From Pseudo-nitzschia pungens (taxonomy: Eukaryota; Bacillariophyta; Bacillariophyceae; Bacillariales; Bacillariaceae): a stretch of 64,000 nt of DNA. The notes beneath the pieces were generated by a model that did not search any database, was not told where the DNA came from, and was given only the letters and a program-made list of their open reading frames with translations. The stretch is taken from positions 930,001 to 994,000 of the forward strand of contig CM074768.1 in the NCBI GenBank assembly GCA_037355855.1, written 5' to 3'. How positions within the stretch are numbered: the first letter of the stretch is position 1; each line of letters opens with the position of its first letter. This document shows positions 42,495 to 53,306 of the stretch, piece after piece. Both the position numbers and the translations under genes were made by a program.

Positions 42495-44090
42495 GCCGGC
42501 ACACCTGAGCAAGGCCGCCACCAAAGCGCATTTCATTGTACTCTACCGCACCGCACCATGCCAACCGCAATCAATGGGGCACCAACGACGATCGGGGAAC
42601 GTTCAATCGTTCTCGACTAGTTCGCGGAACTTCGGTCTCCTTCTGGGGAATCGAATGATTTGACGAACACTGCTTTGCTTATTATTCAGTTCCAACCGAC
42701 GATAAGCCTTGTCTCCAACTTCAACTTCCAACTAACTAAGCAACGAGTGAATCGGTTGTTGGAGGGTTGCCGCGTGCAAGAAGGAGAGCCATCCGAATCA
42801 ACATCCGAATCAACATCCTCACCGCACTGTCCATCACACAGCCAATGGCTTCTCGCAACTACGGACAGCGATCCTTATCCATCCTAATCGTTACAACAAC
42901 TTTCATCCCACTACTCGCTCACTTGTTTCTGGAAATGTGAAGAAAAACTACCGGAATCACTTGGATCACAACAATTTTCATCCCACGACTCACTCACTTT
43001 TTTCTGGAAATGTGAAGAAAACTACCGGAATCACTTGCATTGCAACAATTTTCATCCAGCAACGACACACTTGTCTATGGCAATGAGAAGAACCATCGAA
43101 ACCACCACCACTACCGATTTTTACTAATCACTAATGTAGCGTACAGTAGCACTTATACTATTACCATGACACCTATGAACATAAATCCGAATATATCACC
43201 ATCGTTGTCGCAATACTTTTCATCCAAACAACTCTCTGCTTCCTGGTAACGAGAAGAAGCATCGGAATCACCATCACCATCATCACAGATTTCTACAAAA
43301 TCGACTCGTGTACACTATCACTGTGGCACCTCTGTGTAATATTATTCTCGCGACGGTATAAACCGCGCGAGAGGTGAAAAAAATAATAGTCGTTGGACTA
43401 AGTTGCCGTCCTCGGTTGCCAAAAACTATTTTTTTTTTTCTTCGTTCCGAACGCGGCCATCATTGCCATCCTTTGACGCACCGGGGAACTACCGTACCGC
43501 GCGACTTTGGTCCGAGCTTCCACCGGCTCGCGGTTTCTTCCCGCGATGATTTCCGAACGACCGCCGCGTCCGTCCGGTCTCGGCGGTTGTTCCGCTTCGA
43601 GAGGAGAGACCATTCCGCAACAGCTTCGATCGCCTCACCGATGGTGCGTTTGTTTTGTTTGGATTGAAACGATGTTGTGAAATAATACGGTACTAATAAT
43701 ACTATTGTTATTCAGAATAATAACGATGCGAAGCAATCGTGTGCAGTAATAATTAGCGGGAACGGCCGCGAGAATTGTACGCATTCCGATCCTTTCCTCC
43801 CCCCTCCCAAAAAAATTCGGGTCCACCCAACGAACCGATCCGCGTCGATCGATCCCTGGATGGATGCAAACAATCGCAATGTTGTGGCGTTCTCCGAACG
43901 CATACACGCACACGCACAAACACACGCACAAACACAAACACATCCGGTATCCCCGACCCCTTGTTCCGTTCGAACGCAAAGCAAAACAAAACAAAACCAA
44001 ACAATGCATCTGCTATTGCCGCTGCTACTGCTACTGCTACTCCACCGCCGGCGAGTGCCCTTTCTGGCAACAGCCGTGTTCGCCCCAACC
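42495..44090. other. Intergenic region with a 75-bp tandem repeat
   Basis: 1.6 kb between convergent genes. The repeat at 42893-43110 is listed separately. The ORFs near 43,374-44,000 are shadows or low-complexity. Confidence 0.5.
42893..43110. repeat. Tandem repeat, unit about 75 bp, three copies
   Basis: Units start ACAACAACTTTCATCCCACT (42893), ACAACAATTTTCATCCCACG (42968) and about 43,042, each running through CTGGAAATGTGAAGAAA and CTACCGGAATCACTTG (the third copy is degenerate). A further diverged copy is visible near 43,210-43,280. Confidence 0.75.
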
Positions 44091-45977
44091 CTAGAAGCAG
44101 TCCAAAACGTTGCTGGAACACAGATCCTTGGCGCCGCTCGAAAGCCTCCGGGTCGCGGCCTCGTCCTCGGTTCGGTTGGCACCGCGGCTCGCTCCGGTTG
44201 CGTTTGCGTTTGCGTTTGCTGTTGCTGTTGCTGTTGCTGTTGCCATTGCGGTTCCGACGGAAAACCCCGGAACGGTCGGGTTGGGCTTGCACACCAGCAC
44301 CGGCTGGCACCAGTACTCGGGCTGCAGCGGCGGCGGCGGCTGCAGCTCGAGCTGCGGTTCTCGGGGCGGGTGGTCGTAGTCGTAGAGTGTCATGTGCGGG
44401 CAGTTGTAGATCCAGTGCCCCCGGCCGCAAAAGTGGCACCGGGGAACGATTTGTTGCTGTTGCTGTTGCTGTTGCTGCTTGATGCGTTCGCGGGCCATCG
44501 CCTCGGCGAGATTGACCAGGCTGGTCGACGTGCCGGTGCTGTTGGTGCCGGCGCTGTGCGCGGTGGCAACGGTGCCGGCTCCGGTGTAGACCGAGGCATC
44601 GGCGTTGTGGAACCCGACCGAGTCGTAGTCGTCGACGCCGTCAAAGACGGTGTCCGAGTCGCCGCTGTACCGGTAGCTGTAGGGAGTTCCGTTCGTGGAT
44701 TCCGTGGAAATGGTGACGCTCCTTGTCGTTTTCGCTGGCTGGTTCGGACGCTGGTGGCGCCACGGAAAAGTCTGCGCCGTTCGATGCGTCGTCGCCGAGG
44801 ATCGCCCGGGAGCCGGCGCCTTCCGCACCACCGAGGCGGTCTCCGAGATTCTCTGGTGGTACCGCTCGTTGTTGCTCCCGCTGATAACGACCGACGGTCC
44901 CGGGGACGCTTCTCGTTTCCGCTGCCGTTCCATCAACTCCTCTCGGTAGGGATCCGGTAGATCCGCGAGCGTGTCCCTGCGCTCCAGTTCTTCTTCGATG
45001 TCGGTCACGGAGAGCTTCACGAATTCCAGGTGCGGCGTCCGGGTCGAATCGTCGTCTTCCTTCTCCTCCCGAATGCCGTGCCCCGCAACGTCGGGTTCGT
45101 TGTTGCGCATCCCCCGGTGTTGCGGACTTCTCGAGGAAGGACTCGTCGCGGGGCTGCTTCCGTTCGAGCCGACCACAAGGCAGTTCTCTTCCCCGCAAAA
45201 GGCACCATCCCCGGCACGCGCTCCGTACCCGGAGCGATGCTCTTTGAAATCCCCATCGGAGGGCTGCTGGAAACCGTCGGCGGCGCCGTAGTAGCGGGCC
45301 TCCAAATCCTCCGGCCGGTGGCGCTTGCCCGCGGAAAAGCAATTGAGCATCTTGAGACGTTCCATCGCTCTTGCGTGGGACGATCTGGACAGGACGGTGC
45401 CGGAATCGGTCCCCGAGAGCGTCGTCTCCCTCGGCTTCTTCGTTTTGTTCTTGTCCTTTCCCGCTAGAAAGTATCGCCGACCGAAGGATTGCGTCCCGGA
45501 GCTGCTCGTGGTCGCGATGGTGCTGCTGCTGGTGGTCGCGTCCGTTTTGTCCTCGTCGGCTTCGGTCTCGCTTTCGAGGATGCTGTTGGTTTCGTGGATG
45601 GCGGCGTGGGTGCTGGCTTCGGTGTTCGTGTTCGTGTTCGTGTTCGTGTTTGCAAATGTGTTTGCATATGTGTTTGCATATGTGTTTGCATATGTGTTTG
45701 CATATGTGTTTGCAAATGTGGCATCATTTGCGTTTGCGTTTGCGTTTGCGTTCACGCTGTCGCGATCGAGCACCATCCCTGCGTTGCCTCCGTTGTTGGT
45801 GGTTGCTATTGCTGTTGTTAATGCTTTTGTTGGTGTTCTTTTTGTCGGAGTCGGTTTCGTCCTCGATTCTTCTTCGCTTTTGATTGGCGACGAGCGCGTG
45901 CGTGTCATGGAGAGGAGTGCATAGCGCTCGAGCAAGTTGCCTCCCTGCACTTGCGGTTGATACTTGGTCCGGATCAT
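44091..45977 (-). CDS. Low-complexity protein with a CCHC zinc knuckle
   Basis: 628 residues from ATG at 45977; the frame continuing to 46028 starts with TTG. The N-terminal third has repetitive tracts: alternating NAN, a run of ANTY units (about 45,650-45,720, encoded by a 12-bp DNA repeat), and NT/TE runs. The middle is Ser/Thr/Asp-rich with basic segments. One zinc knuckle, CHFCGRGHWIYNC (C-x2-C-x3-H-x4-C), follows a poly-Gln run near 44,410-44,480. A second ATNANANA run precedes the C-terminus. The knuckle suggests single-strand nucleic acid binding; no other domain is recognised. Low complexity makes the exact ends uncertain. Confidence 0.6.
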   Translation of the reverse strand: MIRTKYQPQVQGGNLLERYALLSMTRTRSSPIKSEEESRTKPTPTKRTPTKALTTAIATTNNGGNAGMVLDRDSVNANANANANDATFANTYANTYANTYANTYANTFANTNTNTNTNTEASTHAAIHETNSILESETEADEDKTDATTSSSTIATTSSSGTQSFGRRYFLAGKDKNKTKKPRETTLSGTDSGTVLSRSSHARAMERLKMLNCFSAGKRHRPEDLEARYYGAADGFQQPSDGDFKEHRSGYGARAGDGAFCGEENCLVVGSNGSSPATSPSSRSPQHRGMRNNEPDVAGHGIREEKEDDDSTRTPHLEFVKLSVTDIEEELERRDTLADLPDPYREELMERQRKREASPGPSVVISGSNNERYHQRISETASVVRKAPAPGRSSATTHRTAQTFPWRHQRPNQPAKTTRSVTISTESTNGTPYSYRYSGDSDTVFDGVDDYDSVGFHNADASVYTGAGTVATAHSAGTNSTGTSTSLVNLAEAMARERIKQQQQQQQQQIVPRCHFCGRGHWIYNCPHMTLYDYDHPPREPQLELQPPPPLQPEYWCQPVLVCKPNPTVPGFSVGTAMATATATATANANANATGASRGANRTEDEAATRRLSSGAKDLCSSNVLDCF

Positions 45978-47891
45978 GTTTCGGAGCGACGGTGACAACG
46001 ACAACGACAATGACAATGAGAATGACAAAGACGACGACGCGGAATGGAGGGAGGGATACGGTTACTGGAGTGGCAACTCAGACCCGGGTTTTGGCGTGTC
46101 GGAGTCGTGTGTGGCGGACGGAAAGTTTCCGGATCGTCTACGGATACTATCGCGGTCAATGGAAAGGACGTGTTGTCGTGTTGTCGTGCCGTACGGTACG
46201 GAACAGAGAGCCTCCCGAAAAATCCGTAAACACGCCAAAGAAAGGCGTCGTTTGTTCCGTTCTATCCCAAGAAGACAGCGGACCGAGATAAGACTATTCG
46301 TTGTTGAAAATGTGTGACAACCGAGTGAGACTCAACGGAAGCGGAAACCTTATTTTCGGATCGACGATTTGCTTCGAGTTTTTTTTTGTGGGTGTTGGAA
46401 TCGATCATCAATCAAAATAATGAACAATCAATCAATCAATCCACTCAAAATCAATCTGCGGTACGTAATTACAATCTGAATCTCCTGTGAGGACCGCTGC
46501 TGTTTTTGGAGGGAATCCCTTCCAACTCGATACATGTGGATCCGATACAACCAATTCGGCGGTCCTAAATACGAATATTTGCAGGATCTCGTACTGTATC
46601 ACCTGGTTCGGTGGGCGGTGTGCACAAGCGAACTCGGTCGAATTCTCAATGAATACTGTAATCCGCAGCAAGAGGATGGTATCGAATCAATCAATCGGTA
46701 CAGTATTCGAATTCCGACCAATTTTTGGCAAAAACCGAAAATGATTCAAAAATTTCATGTTTATCGCACTATCGCAACCTCCATCGGCACGGGTAAAATC
46801 GTACTACTATCGTGACGGTCTGCCAAAAATACGGGGAAAATACCAGTGGGTTCCAATCCACGGAACATGTGGGTCTATCCTTTCCATAGTCCGGCAGCAT
46901 GCAACCGAAAGAAACGTTCCTAGTTGATTTTCGTGGCCGTTTAGGAAGTCTCGGGAAATTTCCAAGGGCAATTGCAATTTGAAAAAAAACGTTCGCCCAA
47001 TTAGGACCATCGGGTGCGCGAATCTGGTCCCGGAATGCGCACAACGAACCGTTGGCCTACCCCGGCACGCACGGTCTCTCGGTAAGGTTACATCATGATG
47101 TTATCCATAGTTAACTAATACGGTACAGTAAATACAAACGTTTACATCATGTACTTTCAACGTAAGTACGTAACTACGTACGTACTCGTCTTCAGTATTA
47201 CTCACTCGGATGCAGTCACAAAGTTTGGTCACGATCAAGATCACTATCACGATTGATTTTGATTGAGATTCATTCATTCATTCTTGTGGTTGTGGTTGTG
47301 GTTGTGGTTGTGGTTGTCCGAGTTTGAGACTGAATGATGCCCTTGTTTTCAAAATTACTTCGTAACCTTACAGTACATGTACTTCGTACTACGGTACCAA
47401 GTAGAAAAACTAACGTTTTGTACGAAGTACTACTAATTTTTTCGAAATCGATGAGTGAGTCAGTCAGTCGAAGAATCGAAGAATCAATCGTCATTGTTTT
47501 TGATGCTATTAGGATCTTCTTACTCAGGGTTCGTAGGTAGAAATAGCCCACACTTGGGGTGTAATCATTCTCCAGATCACAGCATAGTAAGAATTACTTT
47601 ATGGATGATTTTAATTTTAGTGGGGAGTGTCATCCTCAGACCGAACTCACCAATCATCGTTTCGAGAGTTCCAAATAATAATGGGGACGTTTCGAATCCT
47701 TTGTTGAACAGTCCCAACACGGTAACCGTGCCATCGCGATAACAATACTACTAGTATATATCATCCTGTTTCACATCACATCCAGCGGTCCGAAGGGCAC
47801 TGTCCACGGAGTTAGTAGCGTTCCAATTACTCCGTATCAAAGACAAATAAATAACCTCACAATCCGGAACCTTCGACAAGCGATTCCCGCA
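45978..47891. other. Intergenic region, no gene supported
   Basis: 1.9 kb between divergent genes. It holds two exact dispersed 10-mers (GTAAGGTTAC 47082-47091, GTAACCTTAC 47362-47371) and a (TGTGGT)n microsatellite. An ORF of 93 codons at 46534-46815 was considered and left out because it has no recognised domain. Confidence 0.5.
47285..47317. repeat. (TGTGGT)n microsatellite
   Basis: Five to six hexamer units of TGTGGT on the plus strand. Confidence 0.85.
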
Positions 47892-48274
47892 ATGCGATTC
47901 TCGGACACCACAACGATGCCAAAAAACAGCTGCGGGGAATCCTCCACAAAAAACAGAAAGAACCACAAGCGCATCGGAACGTCGCCTTCGTCGTCACTTC
48001 CACCCTCCATGTTGCCACCACCGCGATTCCTCTTCCGGTGGGTGGCAACGGCGGCGGCCCTTGCGCTGACCGCGATCGCGCCGTTTGGGGAAGGAACCAT
48101 TTGCGCGAAGCGCTCCCGGTGCCCGGGAGTCGCCGAGGCCTTTGTCGCGACCCCACCCCCGAACGGGCGTTGGCACCGCTCCGACCCCGCCACGCGGCGT
48201 GTCCCCGTGACCGCGACCGCTGCTTCGTCCGCGGACAGCAACGCAGACAGCAAAATAGACAACAGCAAAATAGA

Positions 48275-48311
<37 letters not shown>

Positions 48312-48897
48312 AGCAACAACGATCCGTTCGCAATCCCAGGGCAAGACATGAACGAGCTGAACAGGGAGGCCTTTGTCGCGACGGCCCTGCGGGCCCTCTT
48401 TGGCGGCGAGCGAATGGAGCGCGAACACGTGGACGCCGGCGGGGTCTTTCGGCCGCCCGAGCGATCCCTGGAGGGCCGCATCGTCCTGATCACCGGCGGC
48501 ACGTCCGGGATCGGTCTGGAATCCGCCAAGCGCCTGGCGCTGGCGGGAGCGACCGTGGTTCTGACGGGACGCACCCTCGAAAAGGCGAACCGCGCCGTGA
48601 ATGCCGTTCGGGACTACTGCCGGGGCCGCGGAGCCAACCGGAACGAGAACGAGAACGAGAACAAGAACAAGAACAATGACCAAAACGCCCACCGCTACAC
48701 GAACGCCAATCCAATGGTTCGGGGTGTCCTCCTCGATTTGGACCGTCTGGAGTCGGTTCGATCCTTTCCCGATCGGTATCGAGACTGCGTGTTGTCGCTG
48801 TCGAAAATCACGGATCGCGACGAGGACGTCGAAGCCATGCTGAGACACGCCAAGAAGCGGAAAGCAAGCACAACGGATTCTGCCCAAGACGACAACG

Positions 48898-48929
<32 letters not shown>

Positions 48930-49757
48930 CACTGGAAAGGAGCCACCAAAACCACCAAAAAGATCGACGTCCTGATGAACAATGCCGGAGTAGCGGGATT
49001 TCCGACCCGGGAAGTAACGGTCGATGGCTTCGAGCGGACCTTCCAGACCTGTCACCTCGGGCATTTCGTGTTGACGGCACGCCTCTTCGAGGAGGGACTG
49101 CTGAACTGCAAAGACGGCGACAACGACAACGACAACGACAACGATGCGGACAACGACACGGAAGGATGCACGGTGATCAACGTGTCGTCCATAGCCCACA
49201 GGGGCGCCCGGGCTTGCCACGCGCAAGACACGAGCGACGCGGGGTTCGGACTGGACTTTGACAACCTCCTGTCCGAGATTGCCTACGAAGCCGATGTGTA
49301 CGCCCAGAGCAAGCTGGCCAACATAATGTTCACCCGGGAGCTCCAGCGGCGCGCCTCCGCCAACCGCCGCAAACTGCGATCCGTTTCGGTCCATCCCGGC
49401 ATCGTGGCCTCCGACATGTGGAGGCACCTGCCCTCCTTTGGGTACGATCCCCGCACGCGCGAAGAACGGATCCGGAACGGGGAGGTCCTGGAGTCACCTC
49501 CCGGCACCACCTGGGTGGACCGAAACATATTGGCGCCGTTCTACTATCGGGTCATGACCCAGATCGAGCAAGGAGCGAACTGCCACGTCTGGACGGCCTT
49601 TGCGGCCCTCAACGACGCCACGGATCTGGTCGGTGGACGGCACTACGGGGAATTCGCAACCGTCGAGCCGGTGCTGGAATTTGCCACGGACGAGGATGCC
49701 TCGAGGCGGTTGTGGGAGGTGAGCGAGGAATTGGCGGGGATCCGATTCGATCTGTAG
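47892..49757 (+). CDS. Short-chain dehydrogenase/reductase with plastid-type N-terminus and Asn/Asp inserts
   Basis: 621 residues, ATG to TAG. The N-terminus has a hydrophobic helix (about 45-66) followed by VAEAF|VA (81-86), an ASAFAP-like cleavage motif, so import into the plastid is likely although the long polar lead before the helix is unusual. The SDR core is clear: Rossmann motif TGGTSGIG (201-208), NNAG (363-366), VSS (431-433) and catalytic YAQSK (Tyr470, Lys474), with HPGIVASDMW after it. It resembles the retinol dehydrogenase/protochlorophyllide reductase-like branch. Three low-complexity inserts interrupt loops: ND repeats near 129-143, poly-Asn near 334-346, and ND repeats near 409-422, with AAC/GAC triplet repeats in the DNA. 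Substrate unknown. Confidence 0.85.
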
Positions 49758-50795
49758 GATGGGCTCCGCTGCGGGAGGTTCGAGAGGGGAAAGGAATCGA
49801 TGGTCTGGTGGGCGTGAAACAAACCAATGCATACGGTACTACCGTATTGTATCACAAGACTGCTAGAAAAATTCCGATCGGCATCATCAATCATCCATCC
49901 TGTTGAGCAAACAACCCGTCTGTCTACTACTAGTTTCGGGACGATACCGGTTACTCGTCTACACACATTCGACCGTAAGTTACAACAATGCAATCATGTA
50001 GAGTTTTTCCTCGTGAAATGTGCAGAATGGACGGACAAACGTGAAACAAAAGCCGGGGATCGTTTCCATAATCGACGCCTCCAAAACTCCCATTAGCATT
50101 CCCTGGCAATGAGGCATGCCATTTTCATTCCATTGGCATTCCGTCGCGTCCAATAAATGGTTTTCGGACGGTACGGTACACCTACCGTTGGTGCTGGTGC
50201 TGGTGCTGATCGTGTCGGTGCTTGTAGCATTGCGTGCGATCGCCACGCTTCAACAACCCGGCCGCTGTCCTGTTCCATTCATTGCTGTGGCGTTTCTTGA
50301 ACGAAATGTACGGTAGGCTTCGAGCGACGTTGGAAATCACTTTCGGACAAAGGAGCGGTGAGTCCCCTGCCCCTCCGCAAACTCGGCCTCCGTGTATTGT
50401 GTATTGTATGTACTATAACCTTACCGATATGTACCAACGTACCAACAGACGAAACCATCGAAAACAAAAGTTATCACGAAGTATCTAGTTTAGCTCCCAA
50501 TTCATTCTGATCTGTAACCTTCTCAGATATCCTCCGAAGGCTCCCTCGAAAAGAAACTTCCCTTCAAATTTTGACGGGGTGATTCACCTCTCTTTCAAAG
50601 CTGTCCAAACCTTAATGTCGTTGCGTTCAAAGAAAACATGATTGCCCGTTGTTAAATGTTTGGCATTTTCGACACGCTTCTTCCCCTGGCTTGCACACGA
50701 ACAAAAATACTGTACAGAAGTACTTGATCTCTTTTGCCCGTACGCAATTTCAGCACACCGAGGAAACCGGATTATTCCTTCGTTCGTTCATCCAT
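49758..50795. other. Convergent 3' intergenic region
   Basis: About 1 kb between the SDR gene (+) and the DUF6824 gene (-). A TAACCTTACCG motif (near 50,416) is present, and no gene is supported. Confidence 0.5.
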
Positions 50796-53306
50796 TCATA
50801 GATTCGGTGACAACTGCGTGTGCTTTTCGTCACGAGTTATTGACATGTTATACCCTCCACCGACCGAGATGGGATGATTTTCAAAACCATCATGGTTGCC
50901 AAAGCCAATTGCTCCGCCTCGCTCCGTTGAGGGCGTCCCGTCAAAAGCAGGAAATGTCATGCCATTGACCGTACCCGAATTGCTGCCATTGTGCGCCCCG
51001 ATGTTCCCGTTCCGCCAAGATCCCATCAGCATTGACAAATTTCGATAATTATCCTCTGTATTATTGCCCGCAGATATTGATGCAGCCGCTGCGGTGATTG
51101 CTGCAGCGTCAATCGAGGGGTCGTTTGCGTTGAATACAGAACTCTCGACGACGTGGCTATTGGCATTAGGATTATTGCCCAGAGTAAAGCTCTGCGACCT
51201 TCGCTGCTGTTGATGGTGTTGTTGGAGAGGACTGATTTCGTCGCCACCACCAGCTTCTGTGCACGCCATGGCTAGGATGGCGGATAACGCGGCAGCGTTC
51301 TGAGAGTGATCGGTGCTGTTTTTGTTGCCAGACACATAGGAATAAGCAGCCGGAGTACTAAACCGCCTCTGTGGGACGTTTGCGCCGCTTCCAAATCTTG
51401 ATTTGCCGTTCGGAAAGAGGTTTTGTCCAATTCCGAGAGAAGCGGTGACAACGGGTGAGATTGTTGACTTCTTTTCTTCGGATGTTCCCCACGAAGCATT
51501 GTGCGCTCCGAGGTCCTTGGCCTTGCCCGAACTTCTGAAAAGAGACTCGGTCGAATCGTTCATCATCGACATGATGGATATACCACTCATTTGGGCCATG
51601 GAAAACCCACCGACAATACCACCAGTAAAGTTATCAATGGTACCGATTGTGTCGTTCGAGTTGTGCATCGACGAATCTTCATTCGAGCGAACCGACATGT
51701 CCTTGAAGGAACCCATCATAGTGCTCATTTGCATCACTGATTTGTCGTCCTTTGCGCTGAAACTGTCGTGATTTTTGTTGGCTCCATTGTGAGAGGATTG
51801 GTTAACTACATCACCCTTGGCAGAGGACTCCTTCATCAACATTTCCTTGCCGTTTCCTAGACTCTGATCATCGCGACAATGCATTGCAGCATCCTGCCGA
51901 TTCCCTTCCATTTCGTCCAGTGTTGCAGTGTAGGTTTCAAATCCGTTGACGTAATGCGGAGGTCCTTGTTGTGACTGTTGCGATCCTTTTTGCTCTGATT
52001 GTGATGGCGGTTGTGTCTGATGATGCTTGCGCTGAGCTTCTTCGTGCTTGGAGTACAACGGAGGACTGCTAACAACTTTGTGCATCGATTCGATCTGAAG
52101 CTGTCGAAGCTGTTCTTTCCGTATTTCGTTTTCGAGTTCTTGTATTGCTTGTTTAGATTGTTCCAAAAGGAACTGCGACTCCTGGGATTGATTCAACTGC
52201 TGTTGATACTGCATAAGGAGATCTCGTTGTTGGTGCAAACGATTCAATCCATGACCACCATTCACATGCTGCTGCTGCTGCTGCTGCTGATGGAAGCCTT
52301 GTAGTTGGGAGGAATCTTGGTTTTGCTGCTGCTGAGGCGAGGCCGAAAAGACTCCACTCGAAATCTGAAACAGGTCTGATGCAGTGTCATTTTGGATACC
52401 ATTCCCGTGGAAAGTTCCTCCTTGATGATGGATATGATGACTCCCATTTTGGTTCGGACTAAAACCAACGCCGTTGTTGGTGCTGTTCTTGTTGCTGTTA
52501 CCGTTGTTTCCTGATGAGGCTGAACACGCATTCAACCTGGTTGGGATGTTCATATTACCCATGGCAATACTAGTCCAATGGCCAAAGTTGTTCTTTTCTT
52601 CAGCTGTATTGCTTCCGTTGTTGTTTCCCACAACGAATACGTGAGGCGCCGAATCTGGAGTAATCTTCTTCTTTGGATGTCCCATGAACGAAGTCAGGGG
52701 GGAACATCCTTCAGCTCCGGGTGAGCCGTGAGGACTCTGCGATCCATTTCGTTGGTTTTGACGCAAAGCTTGTTTCGCCTTCTCCATGACGACAGAATGT
52801 TTCTGAACCTGGTAGACATCCCGAGTTTGTGCATCCAGGACATCACCGAGGGGCGAGATGTCGTTCTCCGAATCCTCGTCGAGACCATTGTCGGCTAGAA
52901 CTTTCGGAAGCATCCTTGCGGCCTCGATGGGACTCAGTTTCTTCAGAAAACGCCCACCACGCTGGTACACCTGATCGACAATTTCCTTCGCGATCAGTGC
53001 CTTCGTCTGGCGATGATTTGTGGATAGATATTCGGCTTTTCGCGCGTGAACCAAATCTCGAAATTTGATGTTCCCGGCGTGATCGTTCGGTCCAGACCCT
53101 CGACCAAGCATAACGTCGTGCACCAATACCTCGAGGACGTATTCACACTTGTCGCTGTCAGCAGCGGTCCACGGTCGAACCCGGGGAGACGGGGACCGCC
53201 TCCGAATATGGTGTTCGAGAAGATTACTCGAGGTCATAATGCTGTTTTTGTTGTCGTTGATGTCTATCGAAGCCGCTCTTGCATGAGTGAGGGGGACATC
53301 AATCAT
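50796..53306 (-). CDS. DUF6824-domain, glutamine-rich protein
   Basis: 836 residues from ATG at 53306; the extension to 53327 starts with TTG. One DUF6824 domain lies near residues 60-185: VHDVMLGRGSG, HAGNIKFRDLVHARK, IAKEIVDQVYQRGGRFLKKL and a final basic helix (VVMEKAKQALRQ). It is closer to the canonical domain than either copy in the gene at 2-2632. The remainder is Asn/Gln/Ser-rich with poly-Gln runs (CAG repeats near 52,265-52,290 and 52,320-52,340). The composition resembles transcription or RNA-associated regulators, but that is inference. No intron is needed. Confidence 0.85.
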   Translation of the reverse strand: MIDVPLTHARAASIDINDNKNSIMTSSNLLEHHIRRRSPSPRVRPWTAADSDKCEYVLEVLVHDVMLGRGSGPNDHAGNIKFRDLVHARKAEYLSTNHRQTKALIAKEIVDQVYQRGGRFLKKLSPIEAARMLPKVLADNGLDEDSENDISPLGDVLDAQTRDVYQVQKHSVVMEKAKQALRQNQRNGSQSPHGSPGAEGCSPLTSFMGHPKKKITPDSAPHVFVVGNNNGSNTAEEKNNFGHWTSIAMGNMNIPTRLNACSASSGNNGNSNKNSTNNGVGFSPNQNGSHHIHHQGGTFHGNGIQNDTASDLFQISSGVFSASPQQQQNQDSSQLQGFHQQQQQQQHVNGGHGLNRLHQQRDLLMQYQQQLNQSQESQFLLEQSKQAIQELENEIRKEQLRQLQIESMHKVVSSPPLYSKHEEAQRKHHQTQPPSQSEQKGSQQSQQGPPHYVNGFETYTATLDEMEGNRQDAAMHCRDDQSLGNGKEMLMKESSAKGDVVNQSSHNGANKNHDSFSAKDDKSVMQMSTMMGSFKDMSVRSNEDSSMHNSNDTIGTIDNFTGGIVGGFSMAQMSGISIMSMMNDSTESLFRSSGKAKDLGAHNASWGTSEEKKSTISPVVTASLGIGQNLFPNGKSRFGSGANVPQRRFSTPAAYSYVSGNKNSTDHSQNAAALSAILAMACTEAGGGDEISPLQQHHQQQRRSQSFTLGNNPNANSHVVESSVFNANDPSIDAAAITAAAASISAGNNTEDNYRNLSMLMGSWRNGNIGAHNGSNSGTVNGMTFPAFDGTPSTERGGAIGFGNHDGFENHPISVGGGYNMSITRDEKHTQLSPNL

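Noticed and set aside
45650..45720. Possible CRISPR-like array
   Set aside because: The 12-bp units are contiguous and encode ANTY repeats in a long ORF, with no spacers; this is a coding microsatellite.
46534..46815. 93-codon plus-strand ORF
   Set aside because: ATG-started, but no domain, no compositional signal and overlapped by ORFs in other frames.
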